Positions 34,001 to 40,921 of a stretch of 64,000 nt of DNA are shown here, in pieces. Position 1 is the first letter of the stretch. Each line of letters opens with the position of its first letter. The position numbers and the translations under genes were made by a program. Source of the stretch: Pseudomonadaceae bacterium. GTDB taxonomy: Bacteria > Pseudomonadota > Alphaproteobacteria > UBA2136 > UBA6156. The stretch spans positions 278,703 to 342,702 of the forward strand of contig JACKLD010000013.1 of the NCBI GenBank assembly GCA_024236095.1, written 5' to 3'. Below the pieces are notes generated by a model, which saw only the letters and a list, made by a program, of their open reading frames with translations, was not told the origin of the DNA and did no database searches.

Positions 34001-35431
34001 TTACTTTTTTCCCTCAAACGGGTTTTTGCCGCCCTTGAACAAAATCCGTACCGGCAGCATCGCGATGCCCAGCTGCTGCACCAGCTGGTTGCGCAGGTAG
34101 TGCTTGTAGCTGTTGGGAATTTGTCCCACCCGGTTGCCGAATACCGAAAACACCGGCGGGCGGCTTTTGATCTGCGTCATGTACTTCAGCTTCACCGCCT
34201 TGCCACCGGCCAGCGGCGGCGGGCGGCGGGTGATCATGACCTCCAGCAGCTTGTTGAGCTTGGCGGTGGAGACGCGGGTGTGCATCAGCTTGTGCTGGGC
34301 GATGACGCGCTTCATCACCGCGCCCACGCCCTTGGCATTGATGGCCGACAGCGGCACGATATCCACCTGGTGGATGCTGTGCAGGGTTTGCTGCAACTGC
34401 CAGCGGGCGTCGTCGAGGCACACGTCCGGCTCTTCCACGGCGTCCCACTTGTTCAGCGCCACAATCAGCGGCTTGTGCTCGTTGACAATGACATCGGCAA
34501 TCTTGGCGTCTTGTGCCTCAAACACCTTCCATTTGCTGCGGGCGCGGCTGTGGCCGCTGGCATCCACCATCAGCACCACCATGTTGGCACTGCGGATGGC
34601 GGTGATGCTTTGCCCCACGCTCATTCCTTCCAAATCGTCCACCACCTTGGCCTTGCGCCGCAGGCCCGGCGTATCCACCAGCACCATCTTTTGCCCCATG
34701 AAGGCAAAGGGGTGACCAATCGCCTCGCGCGTCAACCCCGCCGTGGGGCCGGTGAGCATCTTGTCTTCCTTGAGTAACGCGTTCACGAAGGTGGACTTGC
34801 CCACGTTCGGCTTGCCGACGATGGCCAGCTTGATGGGCTGTTCGGCCCGTGCCGCCAGCTTTTCCGCCAGAAGGGCGGTGGGCTCTTCATCTTCGTCTTC
34901 GGTGGAGCCATCGGGCAGGGGGGTGACGGCAATATGGTGGGCAAGCGCCGCGTGCAGGCCGTCCAGCCCTTGGCCGTGAGCTGCCGAGAGCAGCAGCGGC
35001 GCGCCAAAGCCCAAGGTTTCCGCCTCGGCGGCGGTATCTTCGGCCGCATTCACATCGGCCTTGTTGACGGCCAGCAGCAGCGGTTTGTCCAGCTTGCGCA
35101 GGCGTTGCGCAAGTGCGCGGTCGGCGGGGGTGAGCCCGGCTTTGCCATCGACCACGAACACCAGAATATCAGCCATTTCCGCCGCCGCCAGTGCCAGCTT
35201 GTTGAGGTCGGCAGCCAGTCCGTCGGCGCCGTCTTCCAGCCCGGCCGTGTCCAGCAGGATGAAGTCCAAATCAAACAGCTTGCCCGCCACGCGGCGCACG
35301 TCGCGGGTGGTGCCGGCGGTGGCGTGTACCAAGGCTTTGGCCTCGGTGGTCAAAAGGTTGAACAACGTGCTTTTGCCCACGTTGGGGCGACCGACGATGG
35401 CGAGAACGGGCAGGGCGGGCTTGCGGCTCAT
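34001..35431 (-). CDS. der: Ribosome biogenesis GTPase Der (EngA)
   Basis: Tandem GTPase required for 50S assembly. The 476 residues hold two G domains, with P-loops GRPNVGKST and GKPNVGKST, G3 motifs DTAG and DTPG, G4 motifs NKAD and NKWD, and a C-terminal KH-like domain (ITRRPPPLAGGKAVKLKYMT). The ATG at 35431 gives MSRKPALPVLAIVGRPN, the normal start. The pilus ATPase gene follows 24 bases on, so the pilus genes may be transcribed with der. Confidence 0.96.
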   Translation of the reverse strand: MSRKPALPVLAIVGRPNVGKSTLFNLLTTEAKALVHATAGTTRDVRRVAGKLFDLDFILLDTAGLEDGADGLAADLNKLALAAAEMADILVFVVDGKAGLTPADRALAQRLRKLDKPLLLAVNKADVNAAEDTAAEAETLGFGAPLLLSAAHGQGLDGLHAALAHHIAVTPLPDGSTEDEDEEPTALLAEKLAARAEQPIKLAIVGKPNVGKSTFVNALLKEDKMLTGPTAGLTREAIGHPFAFMGQKMVLVDTPGLRRKAKVVDDLEGMSVGQSITAIRSANMVVLMVDASGHSRARSKWKVFEAQDAKIADVIVNEHKPLIVALNKWDAVEEPDVCLDDARWQLQQTLHSIHQVDIVPLSAINAKGVGAVMKRVIAQHKLMHTRVSTAKLNKLLEVMITRRPPPLAGGKAVKLKYMTQIKSRPPVFSVFGNRVGQIPNSYKHYLRNQLVQQLGIAMLPVRILFKGGKNPFEGKK

Positions 35432-35510
35432 GCCGCGTAGGTAACACAGTGCTGCGCGTTGGGGAAGCACGACCCGCGACATGCGCACCGACGCCCGTTA
35501 CCTTGTCGGC

Positions 35511-35930
35511 ATGAAAAATCCCGTCTCCCTTGCCCGCATTTCCAGCTGGGCGCTGTGCGCGCTGGCGATTGTGCCGCATCTGTTCACCTGCGTGTTGCCT
35601 GCCGTGCTGGCGTTGGGCGGTGGTGCCATGGCCGGGGCAGGGGTGTTGGATGCCGCAGGTCTCGGCTGGGCCACCACGTATCACCGCGAGTTGCTGATGC
35701 TGGGCACTGCCGCCGCCGTGTTGGGCGTACTGCTGGCCTTCCGCCGCGACCCGTGCCCCTGCGGGGAAAACTGCCAATGCGTGGTGTGTCGTTGTGGTAT
35801 CCCCGGCCCGTGGCGCAAGTGGGGCTCGGTGGCGGTGTTGCTGCTGGTGCTGTCCCTTTGGCTGGCGCCGATGCCGCAGCAGCACATGCACCACAACGGG
35901 CATGCCATGCACACGGACATGCCCAATTAG
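35511..35930 (+). CDS. Small Cys- and His-rich membrane protein, 139 aa
   Basis: Three or four hydrophobic segments; between the second and third lies CPCGENCQCVVCRCG, and the tail is His/Met-rich (MPQQHMHHNGHAMHTDM). Both point to metal binding, for example copper, mercury or another soft metal. The first helix holds a single Cys in PHLFTCVLPA, slightly like MerC. An ATG at 35481 is also possible; 35511 starts right before the first helix. It is divergent from der and converges on the next gene with 6 bases between. Substrate unproven. Confidence 0.65.
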   Translation: MKNPVSLARISSWALCALAIVPHLFTCVLPAVLALGGGAMAGAGVLDAAGLGWATTYHRELLMLGTAAAVLGVLLAFRRDPCPCGENCQCVVCRCGIPGPWRKWGSVAVLLLVLSLWLAPMPQQHMHHNGHAMHTDMPN

Positions 35931-35936
35931 AACAGC

Positions 35937-36548
35937 CTAGCGCTCGGGGTACGACTCCTTCAAATCCGCCACATCATACGCCCGCACCTGTAGTCCGGCC
36001 ATCTGGCGGGCATCATTCAACGTACCCGCAAAGCCCATATAAAACTCATCTGACAGCCCGTTGCCAGCCAGCTCGTCCTCTTTCGTCAACCCACGGCAGG
36101 CATCAATGCTGCCGTTGGCGGCGCGCATCAGTTGCACGGCATCGGGGTTTACGTCTAGCCGCTCCGCCACGTTGATGGTTTCTTCAATCACCGTACGGCG
36201 TTTGGCGTCGTCGCCCAAGGCCACCATGGCGGCCTTTACCTGATCTTCATCACGGCAGGTGGTGTGCTGCCATTTGCAGGCAAGCCCCTGCCAGCCGCTG
36301 GCACGGGCGGCCAAACCTTGCAATTGGTCGTAAGGGACGCCCGTACGTGCCGCAATCGCCCTCACGGCTTGTTCGACACCCGCCTGTCCTTGCTTGGCAT
36401 CAATCGCTTCCATGGCCGAAACAATCAGGTTTTTATCAAGAAGCCAATGAATCAGGGCATGGGCTGGTTTAGCCGCAGTGGTTGCAGCAGCAACGGCGGC
36501 CAAACCTGCGATGGTAGCGTTTTTCCAAGAACGAATGGAACGGGACAT
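35937..36548 (-). CDS. Exported hypothetical protein, 203 aa
   Basis: N-terminal signal-like segment (TIAGLAAVAAATTAAKPAHA, with AHA as a plausible cleavage site) followed by a helical, charged protein with three cysteines (ACKW, TCRD, DACRG). No family recognised. A very good ribosome site (AAAGGAG) precedes the ATG at 36548. It is divergent from the DUF1636-like gene. Confidence 0.65.
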   Translation of the reverse strand: MSRSIRSWKNATIAGLAAVAAATTAAKPAHALIHWLLDKNLIVSAMEAIDAKQGQAGVEQAVRAIAARTGVPYDQLQGLAARASGWQGLACKWQHTTCRDEDQVKAAMVALGDDAKRRTVIEETINVAERLDVNPDAVQLMRAANGSIDACRGLTKEDELAGNGLSDEFYMGFAGTLNDARQMAGLQVRAYDVADLKESYPER

Positions 36549-36600
36549 GACAGTTTCTCCTTTTGCGCCGCATCATACTGCGTGGTATGGCTGGGGCAAC

Positions 36601-36990
36601 ATGACGCATGTCAAGCCGACCCTCTTTGTGTGTTGCAATTGCCCGAACGAGAAGCAATCGGGCCCTTGTGCCTGCGCGGCGGATGAAGGCGAGGCCCTGT
36701 TTGCCGCCTTGCAAGAGCGGGTCGGAGAGACACCTGTGCTGGCCAAAGCCGTAACCGTGGCCCAAGTCGCCTGCATGGGCGGCTGCGAGACCCCGTGCAG
36801 CGTGGCCTTCGCCGCCCCCGGCAAGGAGTCTTTGCTCTTCGGCCATATGGGGCTGGCACAAGTAGAGGATATTCTCGCCTGCTTCACCACCTATGTGGCG
36901 GGAGAAGCCGGACACCGCATGGCATGGGCCGAGCGGCCCGCCAGCATGCAGAAAACCCTGATGGTGCGCATTCCCGCGCCGGGTGCCTAA
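36601..36990 (+). CDS. DUF1636-like Cys-rich, possibly Fe-S or metal-binding protein
   Basis: A 129-residue protein with FVCCNCPN near the start, then QVACMGGCETPCSVAF, resembling the DUF1636 family of small cysteine proteins with a thioredoxin-like ferredoxin fold, often encoded near cobalamin or metal genes. The C-terminal MQKTLMVRIPAPGA also fits such proteins. The ATG at 36601 is preferred; an upstream ATG at 36556 has no better site. I see no cobalamin riboswitch or cobalamin genes near it. It converges on the BamB-like gene. Confidence 0.7.
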   Translation: MTHVKPTLFVCCNCPNEKQSGPCACAADEGEALFAALQERVGETPVLAKAVTVAQVACMGGCETPCSVAFAAPGKESLLFGHMGLAQVEDILACFTTYVAGEAGHRMAWAERPASMQKTLMVRIPAPGA

Positions 36991-36997
36991 GTAAGCG

Positions 36998-38314
36998 CTA
37001 CTCCGCCGCGCGGAAGCACACCACTTTGCCGTCATCGCTTAAAAAGTACAGCGCGCCGTCGGCCACAATCGGCGGCAGGGTGGTGCGTACGTCCAAATCG
37101 GTGGCGGCGAGACGCTTGCCGGTTTCCGGCTCAAGGCTCACGGCCAAGCCGTCGCTGCTGGCGGCAATCAACCGCCCGCCGGCCAGCAACGGCCCCACCC
37201 ACAAGCGTTTTGCGGTGGGTTTGGGTAGGTCGTCGTTCAGGCTTTTCACCCAGCGGATGGCGCCATCGCGGCGGTTGATGGCCGCCATTTCGCCTTTTTC
37301 CGTCACCACGAAAATCTGGTAGCCTGCCACCCACGGCATTTGGCTGGTCTGCACGTCGGCTTTCCAGAAACGCTGGCCGTTGGTCAGGGCATAGGCCGAG
37401 AGCCCGCCGTTGAGTCCTGCGGCGTAAATCAGCCCGTCGGCCACCACCGGCGGCGCGGCGATGCCGGTGGGCGTGCTGTCGGGGTCGACCCCCATGAAGG
37501 CGCTGGTCAACGCGTCATGCCAAATGTAGCGCCCGTCGGTGGCGCGCAGCACGTACAGTTCGCCGCTGCTGTAGGGGGTGATCAACGCGCCGTTGGCGGC
37601 GGCGGGGGCACTGGCGGCCAGCACGTTCAGCCCTTCGTCCATGCCACTGTGGGTCCATTGCAGGCTGCCGTCCAGCGCCGAGAGCGCGAAGGTGCGGTTG
37701 TCATGGCTCATCACGAACAGTTTTTCACCCTGTACGGTGGGGGCGGCACGCAGCGGCACCGCCAAATCGATGTTCCAGACCTTTTTGCCGCCATCGGCGG
37801 TGAGGGCAAACACCTCGCCCCCTGCCGTGGTGATGAACAGCAGGTTTCCGCTCACCGCCAACCCGCCAGAGAGCTTGGCCTGTTCCTTTTCCTTGAAGGG
37901 TAGGCTGATGCGCCACAATTCCTTGCCGGTCTTGGCATCCAGCGCGGTCACACGGGCGTCGGTATCCACCGCGAACAACCGCCCGCCGTTGATGACCGGG
38001 CTGTGCATGATGGCGGCTCCTTTGCCGTCACCGCTGCCGATGTCATGTGTCCATGCCCGTACCACCTTTTCCGGCAGCGCCACGTGTTGGGGGTAGTGCA
38101 TGCTGTTGCCGCCGGCCTGACTCCAGTTGACCGTATTGCGCGGTTCAGGGATGCGGAACTCTTCCAATTCGGCGCCGGGGGTGGGGGCCAACGTGGTGGC
38201 CACGCCGGTGACATCGATGCGCACGCCTTGCAGTTTGGCGGGCTTGCCGTCTTTCCACAGGCTGCTGCACGAGGCCAACGCCAGCGCGGCGCAAAGAAGG
38301 GGAAGGTGTTTCAT
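36998..38314 (-). CDS. bamB: BamB-like outer-membrane assembly lipoprotein (PQQ-repeat beta propeller)
   Basis: Scaffold lipoprotein of the outer-membrane beta-barrel assembly machine. Lipobox LASC (CAALALASC) sits behind a short signal peptide. The body has repeating blades with AxDAxTGxxxW motifs, for example VTALDAKTGKELWR, VFALTADGGKKVW and FALSALDGSLQW, the PQQ-like propeller. Length about 438 residues, normal for alphaproteobacterial BamB. ATGs at 38323 and 38314 compete; AAGGA lies 3 or 12 bases upstream. BamB is often near der, and der is 1.6 kb away here on the same strand. Confidence 0.85.
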   Translation of the reverse strand: MKHLPLLCAALALASCSSLWKDGKPAKLQGVRIDVTGVATTLAPTPGAELEEFRIPEPRNTVNWSQAGGNSMHYPQHVALPEKVVRAWTHDIGSGDGKGAAIMHSPVINGGRLFAVDTDARVTALDAKTGKELWRISLPFKEKEQAKLSGGLAVSGNLLFITTAGGEVFALTADGGKKVWNIDLAVPLRAAPTVQGEKLFVMSHDNRTFALSALDGSLQWTHSGMDEGLNVLAASAPAAANGALITPYSSGELYVLRATDGRYIWHDALTSAFMGVDPDSTPTGIAAPPVVADGLIYAAGLNGGLSAYALTNGQRFWKADVQTSQMPWVAGYQIFVVTEKGEMAAINRRDGAIRWVKSLNDDLPKPTAKRLWVGPLLAGGRLIAASSDGLAVSLEPETGKRLAATDLDVRTTLPPIVADGALYFLSDDGKVVCFRAAE

Positions 38315-38419
38315 GGGCGGCATGGTTCCTTGTTGTTGGCGGCGAGTTTAATCAGGTTTGCGCGCTTTGGCTAGAGTGGGTTGCCGATTGTGGCATGTTT
38401 CAGTTTTTCATTTTCCCTC

Positions 38420-38448
38420 TTGCCAGCATCGCGCGGGGCCGTTATAAC
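38420..38448 (+). promoter_or_regulatory. Promoter of tRNA-Gly
   Basis: TTGCCA and TATAAC are 17 bases apart and end 22 bases before the tRNA. The 38471-38833 cassettes would be on the same transcript. Confidence 0.7.
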
Positions 38449-38470
38449 CCACCGCGTTACCCTACGGAAT

Positions 38471-38545
38471 GCGGAAGTAGCTCAGGGGTAGAGCATCACC
38501 TTGCCATGGTGAGGGTCGAGGGTTCGAATCCCTTCTTCCGCTCCA
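38471..38545 (+). tRNA. tRNA-Gly (GCC)
   Basis: Acceptor GCGGAAG/CTTCCGC, D-arm GCTCAGGGGTAGAGC, anticodon loop TTGCCAT (GCC), T-arm GAGGGTTCGAATCCCTT, T73 and encoded CCA. It is followed by three cassettes that each end with its 3' sequence. Confidence 0.95.
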
Positions 38546-38641
38546 GTTTCTTTTATCCCCCGACAATACCAGAAGGGAACGGCGCTTCCATTGTGGCGCA
38601 GCCAACTCCAAGTAAGAGCGTCAATCCCTTCTTCCGCTCCA
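38546..38641 (+). repeat. tRNA-Gly 3'-end hairpin cassette 1 (96 bases)
   Basis: Conserved left part (GTTTCTTTTATCCCCCGAC, then CCAGAAGGGAAC), a variable centre, then a copy of the last 19 bases of tRNA-Gly ending TTCCGCTCCA. Outer arms AGAAGGGA and TCCCTTCT pair; inner arms GGCGCT and AGCGTC pair with one G-U. Confidence 0.8.
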
Positions 38642-38739
38642 GTTTCTCTTATCCCCTGACAACACCAGAAGGGAACAACGGTTTCAAACCGCACGAAGTG
38701 CCACTCCGGGCATTAACCGTAATCCCTTCTTCCGCTCCA
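38642..38739 (+). repeat. tRNA-Gly 3'-end hairpin cassette 2 (98 bases)
   Basis: Same plan as cassette 1. The inner arms are ACGGTT and AACCGT, different from both neighbours but still complementary. The centre also contains CGGTT/AACCG and CAC/GTG hairpins. The tRNA 3' end copy is exact through CCA. Confidence 0.8.
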
Positions 38740-38833
38740 GTTTCTCTTATCCCCAGACAACACCAGAAGGGAACAACGCCTTCAAAAGGCGAAGCCGAAC
38801 CAAAGCATAGGCGTAATCCCTTCTTATGCTCCA
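38740..38833 (+). repeat. tRNA-Gly 3'-end hairpin cassette 3 (94 bases)
   Basis: Same plan; inner arms ACGCCT and AGGCGT. The centre (AACGCCTTCAAAAGGCGAAG, then CCGAACCAAAGCATAGGCGT) is nearly identical to the unit after tRNA-Arg and clearly related to the T-loop insertion in the tRNA-Val copies. The tRNA 3' end has drifted (TTATGCTCCA). The bases up to the next promoter hold one more REP-like palindrome near 38869. Confidence 0.8.
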
Positions 38834-38948
38834 GTTTTTTTATCTCCCAACCACAAAACGCCTCCGCCGTCATCCCGACAAGGGGCGGTATCCACGAGGT
38901 GACGCCACCCATATCCCGCATCTTTCCCACACTCAGGGCATTTCCTTG

Positions 38949-38976
38949 TTGACGTAGCGCTGTGGGCTTGCTATCT
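38949..38976 (+). promoter_or_regulatory. Promoter of tRNA-Arg
   Basis: TTGACG and CTATCT are 16 bases apart and end 10 bases before the tRNA. Confidence 0.6.
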
Positions 38977-38986
38977 CACCCCTCAC

Positions 38987-39063
<77 letters not shown>

Positions 39064-39064
39064 A

Positions 39065-39115
39065 AAGCTTCAAATCAAAGCCCCCCTCAACGAGGGGGGC
39101 TTTGATTTGAAGCTT
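39065..39115. terminator. Perfect 24-bp hairpin after tRNA-Arg
   Basis: Positions 39065-39088 and 39092-39115 are exact reverse complements around a 3-base loop (AAC). The core CCCCCCTC/GAGGGGGG with flanking AAAG/CTTT looks like a terminator, but the stem is far longer than needed and continues through AAGCTTCAAATC on the outside. Confidence 0.75.
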
Positions 39116-39119
39116 CCGC

Positions 39120-39189
39120 ACCCGAAAGGAACAACGCCTTCAAAAGGCGAAGCCGAACTAGAGCATAGGCGTAATCCTTTCGGGCGCGC
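39120..39189 (+). repeat. tRNA-Arg 3'-end hairpin cassette
   Basis: CCCGAAAGGA and TCCTTTCGGG form the outer stem; the inner part is almost the same as in tRNA-Gly cassette 3 (arms ACGCCT and AGGCGT). The right end copies the tRNA-Arg 3' end through GGGCGCGC but stops before CCA. So the same core sits beside two different tRNAs, each time with flanking arms matching the local tRNA. Confidence 0.8.
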
Positions 39190-39197
39190 TGACCTCA

Positions 39198-39302
39198 TAT
39201 AGCCAGTTTCACAATTTCTTATACACACGCGTCATTCCCGCGAAAGCGGGAATCCAGCTTTGTTTATCAATAACTGTATAAGAAATTGTGAAACTGGCGA
39301 TA
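39198..39302. mobile_element. MITE-like element with 24-bp terminal inverted repeats and a nested dRS3-like palindrome
   Basis: Positions 39202-39225 and 39275-39298 are perfect inverted repeats, extended by TAT/ATA after one mismatch. The inside carries ATTCCC, eight bases, GGGAAT (39234-39253), the pattern of neisserial dRS3 repeats. It has no coding capacity. A one-ended relative lies at 15811-15875. Which transposase would move it is unknown. Confidence 0.75.
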
Positions 39303-39313
39303 ATAAACGCCCC

Positions 39314-39342
39314 CAAACAAACAGCCCCCGCAGGGGCTGTTT
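39314..39342 (-). terminator. Terminator of the secE-nusG operon
   Basis: On the reverse strand AAACAGCCCC, loop TGCG, GGGGCTGTTT, then GTTTG. It follows the nusG stop by 16 bases. Confidence 0.8.
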
Positions 39343-39358
39343 GGCAGGCAGGCAAGCC

Positions 39359-40081
39359 TTACGCCTTCTCCACCTGGTTGAAGTCCAGATCGATCGGTGT
39401 TGCGCGACCGAAGATGGATACGCTGACAGTCAACCGTGTCTTGTCTTCGTCCACATGGTCGACCACGCCGGTGAAGTTGGCGAACGGCCCGTCGGTAACG
39501 CGCACGTTTTCGCCCACGTCGAACTTCAGCAGGCTGCGCGGTTTTTCGGCGCCATGGGTCATCTGGTTGAGGATGCGCTCGGCTTCGGCGGCGGAAATCG
39601 GCAGCGGCTTGCGGCCGTGATCGGCGCCCATCAGCGCGGCGACGTGCGGCGTGTGCCGGATAAGGTGCCACACCGCATCGGTCATGTTGCACTTGATGAG
39701 CACATACCCGGGGAAGAACTTGCGTTCGCCCGTCACTTTCTGGCCTTTCTTCACCTCGGTGACCGGCTCCATGGGGATCAGCACGTCTTCCACCAGCTTT
39801 TGCATGCCTTGCAGCAGAATGGCCTCGCGGAGGAGGGTTTGCACGCGCTTTTCATAGTTGCTGGCGGTTTGCACCACGTACCATTTGGCGCCTTCCACCG
39901 GTTGCGGGTTCCAGGTCAGGCGGGTGCCGGCCTCTTTGGCGCTTTTGGCGGTGACTTTGGGCTTGGTCTTCTTCACCGCCTTCTTCTTGGCGGCAGGCTT
40001 TTTGGCTGCCGCTTTGGCGGCTTTCTCGGTTGCCTTCTTTTCAAGCTCCTTCAGCTTGTTCTTGTCGGATTTCTTGGCCAT
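39359..40081 (-). CDS. nusG: Transcription termination/antitermination protein NusG, with long basic N-terminal extension
   Basis: Elongation factor that binds RNA polymerase and links to Rho or ribosomes. The NGN domain starts at KWYVVQTASNYEKRV and includes FFPGYVLIKCNM; the KOW domain is at FDVGENVRVTDGPFANFTG near residue 190. The product has 240 residues, about 60 more than typical, because of a Lys/Ala-rich N-terminal extension (KAAKAAAKKPAAKKKAVKK). The ATG at 40081 starts MAKKSDKNKLKE; no later ATG precedes the NGN domain, so the extension is probably real. It follows secE by 30 bases. Confidence 0.94.
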   Translation of the reverse strand: MAKKSDKNKLKELEKKATEKAAKAAAKKPAAKKKAVKKTKPKVTAKSAKEAGTRLTWNPQPVEGAKWYVVQTASNYEKRVQTLLREAILLQGMQKLVEDVLIPMEPVTEVKKGQKVTGERKFFPGYVLIKCNMTDAVWHLIRHTPHVAALMGADHGRKPLPISAAEAERILNQMTHGAEKPRSLLKFDVGENVRVTDGPFANFTGVVDHVDEDKTRLTVSVSIFGRATPIDLDFNQVEKA

Positions 40082-40111
40082 GTTTCTACCCTTTCCTCAC
40101 TACAAACCTTG

Positions 40112-40306
40112 TTACAAGCCCAGCAGCGCGGCCATGCCCGCACCAATCAGCATATCCACGCCCAGCAGATACAGCGCCACCAGCACCACCAGAATGAACA
40201 CCATAATGGTCATCTGCCGGGTGGCCGCCCATGTGGGCCACGCAATGCGCCCGGCTTCGGCCCGTACGTCGCGCATGAAGCGCATAAAATCAGAGACTTG
40301 ACTCAT
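40112..40306 (-). CDS. secE: Preprotein translocase subunit SecE
   Basis: Essential membrane subunit of SecYEG. The 64 residues contain the amphipathic region with the RIAWPTW motif and one membrane helix (MTIMVFILVVLVALYLLG), the short single-helix form. An excellent ribosome site (AGGAGGG) lies 5 bases before the ATG at 40306. It is the first gene of secE-nusG, with a strong promoter and a terminator-like leader hairpin. There is no tRNA-Trp upstream. Confidence 0.95.
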   Translation of the reverse strand: MSQVSDFMRFMRDVRAEAGRIAWPTWAATRQMTIMVFILVVLVALYLLGVDMLIGAGMAALLGL

Positions 40307-40316
40307 AACATCCCTC

Positions 40317-40344
40317 CTAAAACAAAACCCAGCTTACGCCGGGT
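40317..40344 (-). promoter_or_regulatory. Terminator-like hairpin in the secE leader (possible attenuator)
   Basis: The transcript reads ACCCGGC, loop GTAA, GCTGGGT, then TTTTGTTTT, and the secE ribosome site follows at once. One G-U pair closes properly only on the reverse-strand RNA. It lies between the promoter and the gene, so it is not the end of an upstream gene. Confidence 0.55.
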
Positions 40345-40356
40345 GGTTGTCAACGG

Positions 40357-40385
40357 AGATAACGCCCGCAGATGCAATCTGTCAA
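40357..40385 (-). promoter_or_regulatory. Promoter of secE-nusG
   Basis: On the reverse strand TTGACA and TTATCT are 17 bases apart, about 50 bases upstream of the secE start. The -35 is a perfect match. Confidence 0.75.
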
Positions 40386-40412
40386 GTGCTTTGCAATGCA
40401 CAAGGCCCGTCG

Positions 40413-40471
40413 CGTCATTCCCGCGAGCCGAAGCGTAGCGGAGACCAACGCAATGCGTAAAGCGGGAACCG
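40413..40471. repeat. dRS3-like palindrome with an insertion in its loop
   Basis: CGTCATTCCCGCG and AGCGGGAA are the two halves of the interspersed palindrome. About 34 bases (AGCCGAAGCGTAGCGGAGAC and more) are inserted between them, resembling the inserts in the decayed tRNA-Asp copy. Confidence 0.6.
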
Positions 40472-40483
40472 AGTTTTCTGGGA

Positions 40484-40849
40484 TTATTCCCGCCCTTCAG
40501 GGGCCCTTGCGTTGGCAATAGATTCTTTATGCTGTGCCTCGAGCTCTTGAAGATTAATATCCTTTGCCTTGTGTCTGGCGGCTCTCTCGGCAATACGTGT
40601 TGCCTCGTCAGAAGTCTTTTTTGGGTCTTGGAGAGCTTCCTGCATGGCTTCGGCCCGTGCTAGATAGACTTCAAACCGGGCACGCATCAATGCGAATGTC
40701 GCAATATGGTATTTATAGTCGGGGATTGTCGTTGCGCACTCTTGCTCCAGCATCCTACGCGTGCGCGCTTCACGCGCCTGTTCAACCGCCTCCTCAGCAG
40801 GAGATGCTATCAAAAAGTCAAAATCATCAGTCGATGTTACGGCAACCAT
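40484..40849 (-). CDS. Hypothetical protein, 121 aa
   Basis: No family recognised. A helical, highly charged protein (EQAREARTRRMLEQE, RARFEVYLARAEAMQEALQD) without signal or membrane segment, probably a coiled coil. The ATG at 40849 (MVAVTSTDDFDF) is preferred for the GGGGGGA upstream; an ATG at 40888 adds 13 residues. It lies downstream of gatB on the same strand, 72 bases away. Confidence 0.55.
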   Translation of the reverse strand: MVAVTSTDDFDFLIASPAEEAVEQAREARTRRMLEQECATTIPDYKYHIATFALMRARFEVYLARAEAMQEALQDPKKTSDEATRIAERAARHKAKDINLQELEAQHKESIANARAPEGRE

Positions 40850-40921
40850 ATTCGTCCCCCCGTTTTTTGAGTCTTTCTCATTTTGCATGCATGTTGGCAG
40901 TGCGTCAACATAGGGTATTCT

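Noticed and set aside
36549..36600. Possible cobalamin riboswitch before the DUF1636-like gene
   Set aside because: The gap is only about 50 bases and lacks a B12-box-like sequence.
38546..38833. Regularly spaced repeats resembling a short CRISPR array
   Set aside because: Units are 94-98 bases, repeats include the tRNA-Gly 3' end, the variable parts are palindromic and related to each other, and no cas gene is near.
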